From contig CAIKLQ010000501.1 in NCBI GenBank assembly GCA_903828255.1, positions 1 through 64,000 of the forward strand: DNA of 64,000 nucleotides, written 5' to 3'. The notes beneath the pieces are model-generated. The model saw only the letters and a list, made by a program, of their open reading frames with translations, ran no database searches and was not told where the DNA came from. This document shows, one piece after another, positions 38,217 through 49,150 of the stretch (positions are counted from its first letter, which is position 1; every line of letters begins with the position of its first letter). The position numbers and the translations under genes are program-made. The DNA is from an uncultured Verrucomicrobiota bacterium. GTDB taxonomy: Bacteria; Verrucomicrobiota; Verrucomicrobiia; Limisphaerales; JADLHS01.

Positions 38217-38840
38217 ATGTCCTCGAAATCACCAGAGCGGATGAAACTTCAGAAGCCGAGCGAGACGCCTGCGCTCCGCACCTATTTCGCCGACATGGAC
38301 AAGGCCGCTGTCGGCGCAATCGGAGAACGGTTCAAGGAGTTTATCCCCGCGGATCGTCTGAAGAATCTGCCAGACATGCCGAGCAAGTTTGAAAGCTCAC
38401 AGGACCTTCGTAAGACGTATCGGGCGGAGACGGGTCACAAAGCGCCTGATGGCCTTACCGGTTTCACCAGGCCGGATTCGCCGGCGCACATATCCGTCAA
38501 GCATCTGGCGGGCGTTCCCGAAACGGTCTTGCACGAGCGGCTTCATCAAATGGCTTCGCCGGACGCCAAGCGTCTTCTCGGTAAACACTACGAAGGCGTC
38601 ACGCAGGATCTGGCGATTGAGGTTCTGGGGCGAGAACCGCAGGAGGGGGAATTGACGGGCTACCCGGTCGAGCGCGAGCGCGCCCATTCTATGAGGAAAC
38701 TTGTTGGGTCTGATGCCGTTTGCCGGGCCTATTTCCAAGGCGATGCAAAACCACTGAAGGCGGCGCTTGATCGAATGGCCTCGGAACGTCCGCTTGCGGG
38801 CATGCAGGACAAAATTAAGGAACTTCCGCCGCTAGAGTAA
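38217..38840 (+). CDS. small protein with HExxH motif
   Basis: VPETVLHERLHQMASP contains HERLH; RBS-like spacing after the upstream stop. Confidence 0.5.
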   Translation: MSSKSPERMKLQKPSETPALRTYFADMDKAAVGAIGERFKEFIPADRLKNLPDMPSKFESSQDLRKTYRAETGHKAPDGLTGFTRPDSPAHISVKHLAGVPETVLHERLHQMASPDAKRLLGKHYEGVTQDLAIEVLGREPQEGELTGYPVERERAHSMRKLVGSDAVCRAYFQGDAKPLKAALDRMASERPLAGMQDKIKELPPLE

Positions 38841-38859
38841 CAGACAAAACCAAAAAACT

Positions 38860-39762
38860 ATGGGTGAAGGAATCGCAAAACTTGTTGGCGTCCTGTTCTT
38901 GATCATCGCGGCGATCTACGCGGTGGTTCTCATCATAGCTGCCGCAGTGGTGATTGCCGCCGTGCTTGCACCTCCGGTCGGAGCGGGCTATTGGCTACGA
39001 AAGCTGTTCACCCAACGATACCAGCTTGGGCCTCGCAAAACAGTAAAGTGCGTTCTGGTCGGCCTTGCGATGGCAGCCCTCCCGTTGATCCCCTTGGGCG
39101 TAGCGCCCGCGCCTGTTTCAGATTGGACCGTAGCAACCGCCGTCTGGATGTCCATCACGGGCTGCCTCCTTGGCGTGGGACTTTACCTGGCCTTGAGCGT
39201 TTACCACGACGTGTTCTGGCCGCATCGCAGGACGATCATTGTCGCGACGAAGGAAAGTCTAGCACTGAGGTATCAACTCTGGCGACAGGACTTCCAGTTG
39301 AACCGAGTCAGCGCACGAGTTCGCAGGGTCGAACAAAGGGAAAATGCTCGCCTTGCGGAACTCCGCACACTTGAGCAGAGCGTGTCGGAAGTAATTCGGT
39401 CCACTGATCCGGCATTTCTCAGCGCGGAACGCGTGCGCTGGGAGACTGAATACAGCAACCTTGGTGCGTCAGCGCTTCGTAGCGAGTTGGACAAAGTTCA
39501 GGGCGAGATAAACCAAACGGATAGGTCGTCCGCCTACTATTCGAGCTTAATGGTGCAATCGGGCATTCTGCGCATGTTGGTTCAACGTGGTGCATTTGCC
39601 TCTGGAAGCGGTGCAACTTTCGAGGCTGATCTTGCAAAGAAATCTGACCTCGAATCGACAACCGGTGGGCTGCGGGAGCGGCTCAATGCGCTCCGAAGTC
39701 AGGTTGTTGACGCCTATGCGTCACTGCGCCAACTCCGCCGACAACGCGTGTTCGTCCAATAA
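38860..39762 (+). CDS. membrane protein with coiled-coil C-terminus
   Basis: Several hydrophobic segments in the first ~115 aa, then Arg/Glu-rich helical region. Confidence 0.6.
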   Translation: MGEGIAKLVGVLFLIIAAIYAVVLIIAAAVVIAAVLAPPVGAGYWLRKLFTQRYQLGPRKTVKCVLVGLAMAALPLIPLGVAPAPVSDWTVATAVWMSITGCLLGVGLYLALSVYHDVFWPHRRTIIVATKESLALRYQLWRQDFQLNRVSARVRRVEQRENARLAELRTLEQSVSEVIRSTDPAFLSAERVRWETEYSNLGASALRSELDKVQGEINQTDRSSAYYSSLMVQSGILRMLVQRGAFASGSGATFEADLAKKSDLESTTGGLRERLNALRSQVVDAYASLRQLRRQRVFVQ

Positions 39763-39776
39763 CCCTTCAAGACCTA

Positions 39777-40336
39777 TGTCACTAACCGCTGATTACGATA
39801 CTGAGATTCGAGTTCCCCAATTTCAACTTGGCGAAGCGCTTGGGGCTGTTGCCGGCCTTGCCGCATCCGAGATTCTGCGAAGACTTCTCACCGGCAGATC
39901 GGGCACGCAAAGCGTCGCTGCCAGCACGCCGCAGCCGGAATTGACCTCCGCGCTCGCAAACATTCGTAGCCTTCCCTCCATGAACATCATGCGGCAGGCT
40001 CTTGAAACAGTCGCTCGCGAGCGGAACGGCTCGGTGGCGGAAGACTACGAAGACTGCAATGGTAAGCGAACTCCCTGCCTCATCGGGTTGAAGGCTCCGC
40101 AGTTCCCGCGAGGAGTGGGAGTGGACATCTCGGCTGATGGCAAAGTCGTGTTCCGTTATGACGAGGTAGGCGGTGTTGCGCCTGCCGCCAAGTCGCTTTG
40201 CGACGATGTTTGCCGCGTGTATGCGACCATAGCGGTCCTGCACGCTCAAAAGAAACTCGGCTACCGGGTCAGCGCACGAGACATGTCGGATGCCGCTGGC
40301 CGGAAGCAGGTGGTTGTTTCCGCAATGCGCGACTAA
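39777..40336 (+). CDS. DUF1257/Ycf35-like protein candidate
   Basis: Start MSLTADYDTEIRVPQF; C-term VCRVYATIAVLHAQKKLGYRVS; next to DUF2997-like and radical-SAM-like genes. Confidence 0.45.
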
Positions 40337-40341
40337 AAGCC

Positions 40342-40977
40342 ATGCATACCAGAGGAAGCCAACTTCTGCGTGTCCATCGGTTTCTGGCTGAAACCGAAGT
40401 TGAAGGACCGGGCCGGAGGGCCGCCCTGTGGGTTCAAGGCTGCCCGATTAGGTGTCCAGGTTGTGCCAATGGCGCAACTTGGACGTTCGATGGAGGCTAC
40501 CAGACGACAGTGGAGAGTCTGTTCGATCAAATTCACGCGCAACGTGGCATCGAAGGTGTCACTTTCATCGGTGGCGAACCGTTCTCCCATGCGGGGGCGC
40601 TGGCAGCGCTTGGCCGACTCTGCCGGGAGCATGCACTATCAGTAGTCACATTCACAGGTTACGAGTATGCGCGACTTATCGCAGCGCGCCGACCGGACTG
40701 GAACGCCTTGCTGGAAGTAACGGACCTGTTGTTGGCTGGACCTTTCGTCGCAGCCCAGAAGGACTTTTCCCGTCCGTGGGTTGGATCGCGCAATCAGGAA
40801 TTCGTTTTTCTCACTGACCGTTACCGCCACTTGCAGGCAAAAGGCGTCGCGTTGAAAAACGGATTGGAAATCCTCATCGCTCCAAGCGGAAGCATTCGGC
40901 TGAACGGTCTTGCTCCCGTCGAGGACATATCTGCGATGCGCCGGGAATTGGCATCGCTCGGACTGAACACAAATTGA
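40342..40977 (+). CDS. radical SAM / 4Fe-4S single-cluster activating-enzyme-like protein
   Basis: GPGRRAALWVQGCPIRCPGCAN (CxxxCxxC), VTFIGGEPFSH. Confidence 0.8.
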   Translation: MHTRGSQLLRVHRFLAETEVEGPGRRAALWVQGCPIRCPGCANGATWTFDGGYQTTVESLFDQIHAQRGIEGVTFIGGEPFSHAGALAALGRLCREHALSVVTFTGYEYARLIAARRPDWNALLEVTDLLLAGPFVAAQKDFSRPWVGSRNQEFVFLTDRYRHLQAKGVALKNGLEILIAPSGSIRLNGLAPVEDISAMRRELASLGLNTN

Positions 40978-40989
40978 GGCAACAACAAC

Positions 40990-41208
40990 ATGAAGAAGAC
41001 GATTCAGACAAGGATTGATGCGAACGGGGACGTTCACTTGGATTTTGCAGGGTTCGTAGGACGCGAATGCCAAGTCGAGGAGGATCGCCTTCGTCGCGAA
41101 TTAGCGACGTTGGGCTTGAATGTTGGCGTCACGCTATCGCCAAAAATGTCCGGCCGTCAATCCGCTGCGATTCAACCGTCCAGTTCAATGCAGAAGAATG
41201 TTCAGTAG
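40990..41208 (+). CDS. DUF2997-like small protein
   Basis: MKKTIQTRIDANGDVHLDFAGFVGRECQVEEDRLRRELATLGL. Confidence 0.6.
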   Translation: MKKTIQTRIDANGDVHLDFAGFVGRECQVEEDRLRRELATLGLNVGVTLSPKMSGRQSAAIQPSSSMQKNVQ

Positions 41209-41223
41209 CTCCCAAAGTCCGCC

Positions 41224-41865
41224 GTGACGTATCGAATGATAACGCTTTGCACAATCAAGGACTTGATGCAAAAGGCAATTTGCTTGTTGGAGGCGTCATA
41301 CTTTACAGACCGTCCTGATCGTTTTCATCCATCTGCTGCGAGTATCGCTTCCCCGAACCTGTTGGCGCTTCAGTGTCTTGAACTCATCGCGCTGTGCAAG
41401 TCGCCGGAGAAAACAAACGCATTGTTTTTGGCAAACGTGGTGACGTGGCTTGCTCTTGAGAAGCGGACTCCGACCTTGTTGATCACAGACAAACACTCGC
41501 TCACTGTTCTCGCGGTCAACCTGCTGTTGTGGCGAGCAGGAATCAATCTGGAAGAAGCCGTCAACCCTGCTTGGGACGAGAATGAGTTCGCGCGATTAAC
41601 CGTTGCCGCTGGCGAACTTGCCAGCGCCCCGCTTCTTGCAGTGAGGACAACGCCCATTTTGACATTCTGGAGTATGGCCCATGCTGCTGTTGCCAACCAC
41701 GGAACACGCTGGGTCGTCATGGACAGAGCCGAAACAGAATCATTCGGCCAATTGACCAAGCTTAGTTGTGAGCTTGGCGTGCCCATCACGATCACATCGT
41801 CGGCTTCGGTCTGGCGTTGGCGGCGTGCAAGCGAACAGCGGAGCGGACGGAACGGAGTTGAGTGA
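41224..41865 (+). CDS. degenerate DnaB-helicase-core-like protein, 3' end formed by a repeat element
   Basis: GINLEEAVNPAWDENEFARLTVAAGELASAPLLAVRTTPI and LTKLSCELGVPITI resemble DnaB C-terminal core; no Walker A GKT; GTG start. Confidence 0.4.
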   Translation: MTYRMITLCTIKDLMQKAICLLEASYFTDRPDRFHPSAASIASPNLLALQCLELIALCKSPEKTNALFLANVVTWLALEKRTPTLLITDKHSLTVLAVNLLLWRAGINLEEAVNPAWDENEFARLTVAAGELASAPLLAVRTTPILTFWSMAHAAVANHGTRWVVMDRAETESFGQLTKLSCELGVPITITSSASVWRWRRASEQRSGRNGVE

Positions 41866-42048
41866 AGCCGCGTAGCTGGAGCGACGACACCAACACCAGA
41901 CGGAAGCCCGCCGCCCTCGCGGCATTCTGCCAATGCTCGCTTGTGACGAGCGCGCGGTTTGCGGAGCGGAACGGGCGTGGTCGAGAGGGATACGGGGTCG
42001 ACCGGCAGCCCGTGCAGCGGAGCAGAACCGCGCGTTGGTCACGGCAGA
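41802..42048 (+). repeat. dispersed structured repeat, copy 2 of 3
   Basis: GGCTTCGGTCTGGCGTTGGCGGC...CGCGCGTTGGTCACGGCAGA. Confidence 0.85.
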
Positions 42049-42121
42049 ATCGGTAACGTGCACAGCGTTCTCCGGCTCGCAACGAGTGCAACGAGAATCC
42101 CCATGTCCTTTCGCAAATGGT

Positions 42122-42601
42122 TCAACTCGCACTTCGATTTCCAACGTCGGATGGCGTGTGCTTCCGCAGCGCGGGAGCAAGGGTCGCGGGATTAACCCCC
42201 GTCCAACGGCAAAGTTCGACGTGGGTTTGTGGACCATAGTTGCTGGGGCGTCGGCCCGGCGAAAGTAGTCCAGTTTGCAGGGCATGGCGGACCGACTTTT
42301 TGTTGGCGGGAATGCCGGATCGGCGAAGACATCGCCAAGCTCGGTAAGAAATCCCGATGTCTGGATAAGGGGACGTATCGTGGGCGGGCCAAATGTGGGG
42401 CAAAGCCCCAGGGTCAACACCAGCCCAGTGACAGACTTCCCTATGCGTTTTTTTGCCGTAGTTTGGCGGCCAACAATAGGGGTAGAGTCTCCCGGTTTTG
42501 AGAGCACGGATGATGACCTCTTTCTTGATGGGAATGCCGGCGTTCACTAGGCAGCGGTTCGTTCTGCCGCAAAGGCCGTTTGGAAGCAATCTGGATGTCA
42601 T
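42122..42601 (-). CDS. hypothetical protein with two ~53-aa internal repeats
   Basis: NRCLVNAGIPIKKEVIIRALKTGRLYPYCWPPNYGKKTHREVCHWAGVDPGAL versus WRCLRRSGIPANKKSVRHALQTGLLSPGRRPSNYGPQTHVELCRWTGVNPATL. Confidence 0.6.
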   Translation of the reverse strand: MTSRLLPNGLCGRTNRCLVNAGIPIKKEVIIRALKTGRLYPYCWPPNYGKKTHREVCHWAGVDPGALPHIWPAHDTSPYPDIGISYRAWRCLRRSGIPANKKSVRHALQTGLLSPGRRPSNYGPQTHVELCRWTGVNPATLAPALRKHTPSDVGNRSAS

Positions 42602-42619
42602 GGCTAGGTGCCTTCAATC

Positions 42620-43201
42620 TCAGGCGGCGTTGCGTTTGGATGCAGATTTCTTGCTGGGAAAACTTCGGTGCACCTCTTGGTTCGGTTCACCCGCGATCAT
42701 TGCGTCCCAGGAAAGCGTCGCCCACTTGCCTTTGCCTTTCCCGAGTAACTGACGGTCAACCATTCGGGCTGCAAATTGGAAGTCGTCCGATATTTTGACC
42801 ACGACCAGCTTGCCGAAATTTCCAGCTCGCTTGAGCCGTACGCCATTACTCTTCTTGTCCGGCGTGATGGTCTTCACCTCCACGAAATCATTGCCGAGCA
42901 AGCCATCCGATCCCTGGGTCATCGGATTGTGCCGCTTGATGCCAAACATGATCTCTGCGAACAGCTCGCCGAGTTCTCCAAGGATGGGAAGATGGCGTCC
43001 GGTAAGCCGCTTGTATTTTGCCGCCGCTTCCACCAACTCCGCAAAGACCTCCAAAATTTCAGGACGAACCTTGCGGTGGTCTCTGGGCAGCAGTCGGCCT
43101 TTGGTGGAATCGTAGAGATACGCGTGACGAAGCAGGACGCTGTCTTTTCGAGCTTCAGCCTCCTTGTCCGCAATCGACTGCGGTCGGGTGGTGGTGCTCA
43201 T
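42620..43201 (-). CDS. putative PD-(D/E)xK-type restriction-like protein (DUF6998-like)
   Basis: ELGELFAEIMFGIKRHNPMTQGSDGLLGNDFVEVKTITP: D-x(n)-ExK pattern. Confidence 0.5.
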   Translation of the reverse strand: MSTTTRPQSIADKEAEARKDSVLLRHAYLYDSTKGRLLPRDHRKVRPEILEVFAELVEAAAKYKRLTGRHLPILGELGELFAEIMFGIKRHNPMTQGSDGLLGNDFVEVKTITPDKKSNGVRLKRAGNFGKLVVVKISDDFQFAARMVDRQLLGKGKGKWATLSWDAMIAGEPNQEVHRSFPSKKSASKRNAA

Positions 43202-43343
43202 AATTTTGTCAGGTTAATGACAGCGCATCGGCAGGCTGCGCGCTGCATTGTCTGGGGCGGCGGAATATCCACCAAGTTCATGCGATTGCTCATCGAGTTG
43301 CCAAAGCATAGTCACATTCGGACAGGCTGGCTATCACCGACAA

Positions 43344-43588
43344 GCTTCGGTCTGTGGTCGGCGAGCGGGGAAAGTGGAGCGGAGGGCGGAGAGAAGCGCA
43401 TAGCGAATCGTAGCCGGAGCGCAACGCCGCCGCCGAGCCACAGACGGAAGCCGCCGCGTCTGCGGCACTGCAATATGAAAGCTCGTGACGAGCGCGCGAT
43501 TTGCGAAGCGGAACGGGCGTGGTTGAGAGGGGACAGGGCCGACCGGCAGCCCGTGAAGCGCAGCAAACCGCGCGTTGGTCACGGCGGA
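43344..43588 (+). repeat. dispersed structured repeat, copy 3 of 3
   Basis: GCTTCGGTCTGTGGTCGGCGAGCGGGGAAAGTGGAGCGGAGGGCGGAGAG...CGCGCGTTGGTCACGGCGGA. Confidence 0.9.
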
Positions 43589-43933
43589 TTGGGTTTATGA
43601 TTTTTCTATACCCCTGTCAACGAATGTCATACCTTTCCAGCTATTCTATGAGCATGAAAACCGAACCAGTCACCTCAACTGAGAATCTGATCCGTGATTT
43701 CGGCTTCGCGCTTTCAATTATTTTTCGGGGCGTTTCAGCCAACATGCACTCCTTGTCTCTTATTCTCCGTGCAGTGTTTCGAAATATTCTGCATCATTTA
43801 TTTTATGAGCATGGCAACTTCAGCGACCAGAACGGGAATCAGGAACAACCACAATTACCGTATCATTGCCGATTGGTCCAAGGTGAACATGCAGACGGCT
43901 TTGCCGTCCGTTTGAAATTCACCCCATATTCCT

Positions 43934-46900
43934 ATGGACGTATTTAACTTTCGCAATCGAATCATCGAGGACTACAGCGGCTACGTTTCGAGCTTTATCT
44001 CCATCGCGCAATCACGCCTGCGTGAGTTCGTGGATCGCTGCTTTAAGTCCGGCTCCCTGTGGCCCGATCCGCTGATTCAACTGAACCCGACATTCAAGCC
44101 GGGCATGACCGTGGCGGAATTGGTGCAGGAAGATGTGCTCGCAACCGGCTGCACCAAGGTTTTCCGGCGCGATAAAACGGCGGCGGTCGGCAGCGGTGAA
44201 GACCTGCTTTTTCACCAGCATCAGGAAGACGCGATCCGCAAAGCAAAGGAGGGGCGCAACTACGTGCTGACGACCGGCACCGGTTCCGGCAAGAGTCTTT
44301 CTTACATCGTCCCGATTGTGGACCACGTTCTCCGCGCCGGCTCGGGGCGCGGCATTCAGGCCATTATCATCTACCCGATGAACGCGCTGGCCAACAGCCA
44401 GTTCGGGGAGCTGGAAAAGTTCCTGAAGCTCGGATTCGCTGGCGGCCAGGGTCCGGTCACCTTTGAGCGCTACACCGGACAGGAAGATGAGGAAACGCGC
44501 ACGCGGATCATTGCCACGCCGCCGGACATCCTGCTGACGAATTACGTCATGCTGGAATTGATTCTCACCCGGCCGCGCGAGAAAAAACTCATCGCCTCCG
44601 CCAAGGGCTTGAAGTTTCTGGTGCTCGACGAACTTCACACCTACCGCGGTCGCCAGGGCGCGGATGTCGCCCTCCTGTTGCGCCGCGTGCGCGAATTGCT
44701 CAATGCCGATGCGATGCAGTGTGTCGGCACCTCCGCGACATTGGCGGGCCGTGGCTCCTGGTCGGAACAGTGTGCGGATGTCGCCAAGCTTGCCACTCGC
44801 CTGTTCGGCGACGAGGTCGCCGGCAGCGACATTATCGGTGAAACTTTGGAGCGCGCCACTGCTCCCATTGACGAAACGAACGCCGACGATGTCGCCGCGC
44901 TCAGCGCGGTGTTCGCCCCCAATGCCCGACACCTGCCGGAAACGTTTGATCAACTCGCGGCGGATCCCGTCGCCCGCTGGGTCGAAGGAACTTTTGGCAT
45001 CGTCCCGCTGGCGGGTCGTCTCGTTCGTTCGCCCTCCATCCCCTTGACCGGCAAAAATGGCGCTGCCGAGCGTCTCGCCAAACTCACCGGCGCATCCACC
45101 GAACGCTGCAAGGAAGTTGTTGCGGCGACGCTCCTCGCTGGGGCCACCCGCATCCGGCATCCACGCACGGGATTTCCCGTCTTCGCGTTCCGGCTGCATC
45201 AGTTCATTAGTCGTGGCGACACGCTTTACGCCACCGTTGAAACCCCGGAGCAACGCTATCTCACCATTCACGGCCAGATTTATTCGCCGGAAGACCGCAG
45301 CAAGATTTTGCTTCCGCTCTGTTTCTGCCGCGAATGCGGGCAGGAATATTATTCCGTGTATCTCGCCAAGGACCCGCAGACGGGCGTGCAGAAGTTTCTC
45401 AGTCGCGAGGCCCACGAACGCACCGAGGTCGTCGGCCAGAAGCAGGGCCTCCTCTATATCAACCCGTCGAAACCGTGGCCGCGTGATACGGAAATGGAAG
45501 CGCAGCTTGCCTGGCTGCCCACGGACTGGGTCGAGGAACGCAACGGCAAGCGGCAGGTGATCGCCTCCCGGCGCGAACGGATGCCGCGACATTACGTCGT
45601 GAAACCGGACGGCTCCATCGGTGCGGACGGTCTGGATGCCGCCTTCATCCCGGTGCCCTTCATGTTCTGCCTCGGCTGCGGCGTGTCGCACACCGCGCGG
45701 CAGCGTTCTGATTTTTCCAAGCTCGGCACCCTCGGCTCGGAAGGCCGGAGCACCGCGACCACCATCCTGACCACTTCGGCGGTGGCCGGCCTGCAACGCG
45801 AGGAGACGATCAAGCCCGAAGCGCGCAAGTTGCTCAGTTTCACCGACAATCGCCAGGACGCCTCACTGCAATCCGGCCACCTCAACGATTTCATCGAAGT
45901 CGGGCTGCTTCGCGGCGCGATCTACAAGGCGGCCGTGGCGGCTGGTGCCGATGGCTTGCGCGACGACACCATCAGCCAGAAAGTCACAACCGCACTCGGA
46001 CTGCGGTTCGAGGATTATGCCAAAGATCCCACCATCAAATATGGCCGGGACAAGGTGGAAACCGCCCTGCGCGATGTCGTGGGTTATCGGGTATATCGCG
46101 ACCTGCGGCGCGGCTGGCGCGTGAACGCGCCGAACTTAGAGCAGTGCGGCCTGATCGAAATTGATTACGCCGAACTCGACGCCGTTTCCGGCGACACCCC
46201 CCTGTGGACCGCTTTGCATCCGGTGCTCGGCAATGCCAGCGCCGAGACGCGCAAGGTCGTTTGCCGCACCCTTCTCGATTTCATACGGCGCGATCTCTGC
46301 ACCGAGGTGGACTACCTCGACCGCGATACCCAGGACCGAATCAAGCGCAACAGCTTTAACGAGCTTCGCGACCCGTGGTCGTTTGACCCGGTTGAAAAAC
46401 TCGACCAGCGGAAAATGGCGTTTCCCTGTTCCAAACAGGACGATTCTCCCGAACTGGAGGCATCCTATATTTCCGCCCTTGGCGGCTTCGGCTTATTTCT
46501 TCGCTCGGCAAACACGTTCCCGGGCCAGCCCAAGCCCGATGTCGCCACCACCAAAGACCTAATCTGCGCCTTGTTTGAGGGGTTACGGCAGGCAAACATC
46601 GTCCGCGAATGTGTGCCGAAGGGCGAGCGCGCCCCCGTGCCGGGTTATCGCATCAATTCCGGCGCCCTCATCTGGCGCGCGGGCGATGGCACCAAGGCTT
46701 ACCACGACCGCATCCGCATGCCCACCGCTTCAGCCACCGGCAGCACGCCCAATAAATTCTTCGTCGAACTGTTCCGTTCGCGCATTCAGCAGATGCGCGG
46801 CGTTTCTTCGCGGGAACACACCGCGCAGGTGCCCGGTCCACTTCGGATCCAACGCGAAACCGATTTTCGTTCGGCCAAACTGCCCATCCTTTTCTGTTCG

Positions 46901-49150
46901 CCGACGATGGAACTCGGAATCGACATCAAGGATTTGAACGCGGTCAATCTGCGCAACGTCCCGCCCACGCCAGCCAACTACGCTCAGCGCAGCGGGCGCG
47001 CCGGTCGCAGTGGTCAACCCGCGCTGGTGTTCGCCTACTGCTCGTTCGGGAGCCCGCACGACCAGTATTTCTTCAAGCATCCCGAACTCATGGTTTCCGG
47101 CCAGGTGCAGACGCCACGGCTCGACGTGGCCAATGAAGACCTAATTCGGTCGCACATCCACGCCGTCTGGTTGCGCGAAGCAGACCTCGATCTCGGCAAC
47201 ACACCCGGTGACCTCATTGTTCTAGGCGGCGACCCGCCCACCTTGGAGTTGCTCCCGGACGTGAAGAACAAGGTCCGCAGCCAGACCGCTGCCCAGCAGG
47301 CGCGCGTCCGCGCCCAGGAGGTGCTCGACGCACTCAGCCCGTATCTGGCGAGTGCCCCGTGGTATTCCGCCGGCTGGCTTGATGAAGTGTTGCGCGGTAT
47401 CCCGCAGGCGTTTGAGGCTGCGCTGGAACGCTGGCGTTTTCTTTACCGCACCGCGCGCAATCAGGCCGACGAGCAGCATCGCATTATTCTGGATCACTCG
47501 CGTCCGCAGGATCACGAAAACGCCAAGCGTCTGCGTCAGGAGGCGGAAGCCCAACTCAAGCTGCTCACCGACAAGCAGAGCGTCGTTCAATCAGACTTTT
47601 ACAGCTATCGCTATTTTGCCAGCGAAGGCTTTCTGCCCGGTTACAATTTCCCGCGACTCCCGCTTTCGGCCTTTATCCCCGGCCGGCGCACCGCCCAGGA
47701 GGCCGAGGAGTTCATCTCCCGACCGCGTTTCCTCGCCATCTCGGAGTTTGGCCCCGGCGCACTTATCTATCACGAGGGCGCACGGTATCAGGTCACGCGT
47801 GTCATGATGCCGATGCAGGAGGGTGCCACCGGCGACTTGCCAACCTCAAAACTCATCGTGTGCAGTGCCTGTGGTTATCTGCATCCGGTGCTGAAGGAGC
47901 CTGGCCCGTCGAATTGCGAACGCTGCAAGCAGGCATTCGAGGCCAAGGACATTTGGTCAAATATGTTCCGTCAACAAAACGTCGTCACTCGGCGGCGCGA
48001 GCGCATCAATTGTGATGAAGAGGAACGCCTCCGCCTCGGTTACGAAATCAAAACCGGCGTGCGCTTCGCCGAGCGCGATGGCCGACCACTCTTTCGCACC
48101 GCGCGCCTGCTCCTCGGGAGTGAACTCTTTGCCGAGTTGCAATACGGCGATGCCGCCGAATTGTGGCGCGTGAATCTCGGTTGGTCGCGCCGTGAGAACA
48201 AGGAGGACCGTGGTTTCTGGCTGGATGTCGAGCAGCGGCGTTGGACCAAGCGCGCCATTGACCCGGATGACGAGGATGAAAATAACGGCAAAGCACCCGC
48301 CCGCGTCCAGAAGGTTATTCCGTTTGTCAAAGACCGCCGGAACAGTCTGGTCATTGCGCTGGCCAATGAGTCGGATATGAACGTCATGGCTTCGCTTGAA
48401 GCCTCGCTCAAACGCGCCATCCAGATCGAATATCAACTCGAAGATTCCGAGTTGGCCACTGAGGCGCTCCCCACGCGGCAGAACCGTCGCCATCTTCTCT
48501 TTTATGAGGCGGCGGAGGGTGGAGCCGGTGTGCTGCGGCAGTTGGTAGAAGATCCAAAAGCATGGACCCGGATCGCACGGCGGGCTTTGGAATTGTGCCA
48601 CTTCAATCCCGATACCGGCGCTGATCTCGGCAAGGCCGAACACGCCCAGGAAAAATGTCAGGCCGCCTGCTACGACTGTTTGCTGAGCTACTTTAATCAG
48701 CCTGATCACGAATCTTTGGACCGGCACTGCGTCAAAGACCTGCTGCAACAGATCATGACCGGCACAATGGAACCGTCGCCGGTCGAAATTCCCCGCCCTG
48801 AACATCTCGCCAGGTTGAAAAAACTCTGTGACACCGGCCTTGAAAAGCAGTTCCTCGATTTTCTGGACGAACACAGCCTCCGGTTGCCTGAGCGCGCCCA
48901 GCACTATTACGAAAAGTTCGGCACCCGCCCCGATTTCAGTTACACGGGCGAGAACCCGGCGTTCATCTATGTGGATGGCCCGCCGCACGATTTCCCGGAG
49001 CGCCAGTCTCGTGATACCGCTCAGAACTCGACCCTCAAGGCTGAGGGCATCACGGTCATTCGCTTCCATCACGCTGCGGATTGGGCATCGGTCGTCGCCC
49101 AGTATCCGAGTGTCTTCGGCAATTTAGGCACCACCGGAGGCGCAAAATGA
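43934..49150 (+). CDS. DEAD/DEAH helicase with DUF1998 C-terminus (DrmA/DrmB-like)
   Basis: [45 protein letters not shown]-term [10 protein letters not shown]...[39 protein letters not shown]. Confidence 0.85.
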   Translation: MDVFNFRNRIIEDYSGYVSSFISIAQSRLREFVDRCFKSGSLWPDPLIQLNPTFKPGMTVAELVQEDVLATGCTKVFRRDKTAAVGSGEDLLFHQHQEDAIRKAKEGRNYVLTTGTGSGKSLSYIVPIVDHVLRAGSGRGIQAIIIYPMNALANSQFGELEKFLKLGFAGGQGPVTFERYTGQEDEETRTRIIATPPDILLTNYVMLELILTRPREKKLIASAKGLKFLVLDELHTYRGRQGADVALLLRRVRELLNADAMQCVGTSATLAGRGSWSEQCADVAKLATRLFGDEVAGSDIIGETLERATAPIDETNADDVAALSAVFAPNARHLPETFDQLAADPVARWVEGTFGIVPLAGRLVRSPSIPLTGKNGAAERLAKLTGASTERCKEVVAATLLAGATRIRHPRTGFPVFAFRLHQFISRGDTLYATVETPEQRYLTIHGQIYSPEDRSKILLPLCFCRECGQEYYSVYLAKDPQTGVQKFLSREAHERTEVVGQKQGLLYINPSKPWPRDTEMEAQLAWLPTDWVEERNGKRQVIASRRERMPRHYVVKPDGSIGADGLDAAFIPVPFMFCLGCGVSHTARQRSDFSKLGTLGSEGRSTATTILTTSAVAGLQREETIKPEARKLLSFTDNRQDASLQSGHLNDFIEVGLLRGAIYKAAVAAGADGLRDDTISQKVTTALGLRFEDYAKDPTIKYGRDKVETALRDVVGYRVYRDLRRGWRVNAPNLEQCGLIEIDYAELDAVSGDTPLWTALHPVLGNASAETRKVVCRTLLDFIRRDLCTEVDYLDRDTQDRIKRNSFNELRDPWSFDPVEKLDQRKMAFPCSKQDDSPELEASYISALGGFGLFLRSANTFPGQPKPDVATTKDLICALFEGLRQANIVRECVPKGERAPVPGYRINSGALIWRAGDGTKAYHDRIRMPTASATGSTPNKFFVELFRSRIQQMRGVSSREHTAQVPGPLRIQRETDFRSAKLPILFCSPTMELGIDIKDLNAVNLRNVPPTPANYAQRSGRAGRSGQPALVFAYCSFGSPHDQYFFKHPELMVSGQVQTPRLDVANEDLIRSHIHAVWLREADLDLGNTPGDLIVLGGDPPTLELLPDVKNKVRSQTAAQQARVRAQEVLDALSPYLASAPWYSAGWLDEVLRGIPQAFEAALERWRFLYRTARNQADEQHRIILDHSRPQDHENAKRLRQEAEAQLKLLTDKQSVVQSDFYSYRYFASEGFLPGYNFPRLPLSAFIPGRRTAQEAEEFISRPRFLAISEFGPGALIYHEGARYQVTRVMMPMQEGATGDLPTSKLIVCSACGYLHPVLKEPGPSNCERCKQAFEAKDIWSNMFRQQNVVTRRRERINCDEEERLRLGYEIKTGVRFAERDGRPLFRTARLLLGSELFAELQYGDAAELWRVNLGWSRRENKEDRGFWLDVEQRRWTKRAIDPDDEDENNGKAPARVQKVIPFVKDRRNSLVIALANESDMNVMASLEASLKRAIQIEYQLEDSELATEALPTRQNRRHLLFYEAAEGGAGVLRQLVEDPKAWTRIARRALELCHFNPDTGADLGKAEHAQEKCQAACYDCLLSYFNQPDHESLDRHCVKDLLQQIMTGTMEPSPVEIPRPEHLARLKKLCDTGLEKQFLDFLDEHSLRLPERAQHYYEKFGTRPDFSYTGENPAFIYVDGPPHDFPERQSRDTAQNSTLKAEGITVIRFHHAADWASVVAQYPSVFGNLGTTGGAK

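Noticed and set aside
43652-43933. Short ORFs between repeat copy 3 and the defence operon (43694-43915 and similar)
   Set aside because: No homology recognised and no clear RBS; more likely promoter/leader DNA of the operon.
44012-45796. 594-aa minus-strand ORF
   Set aside because: Fully antisense to the DEAD-DUF1998 helicase; low-complexity composition typical of a shadow ORF in GC-rich coding DNA.
47957-49072. 371-aa minus-strand ORF
   Set aside because: Antisense shadow of the same helicase gene.
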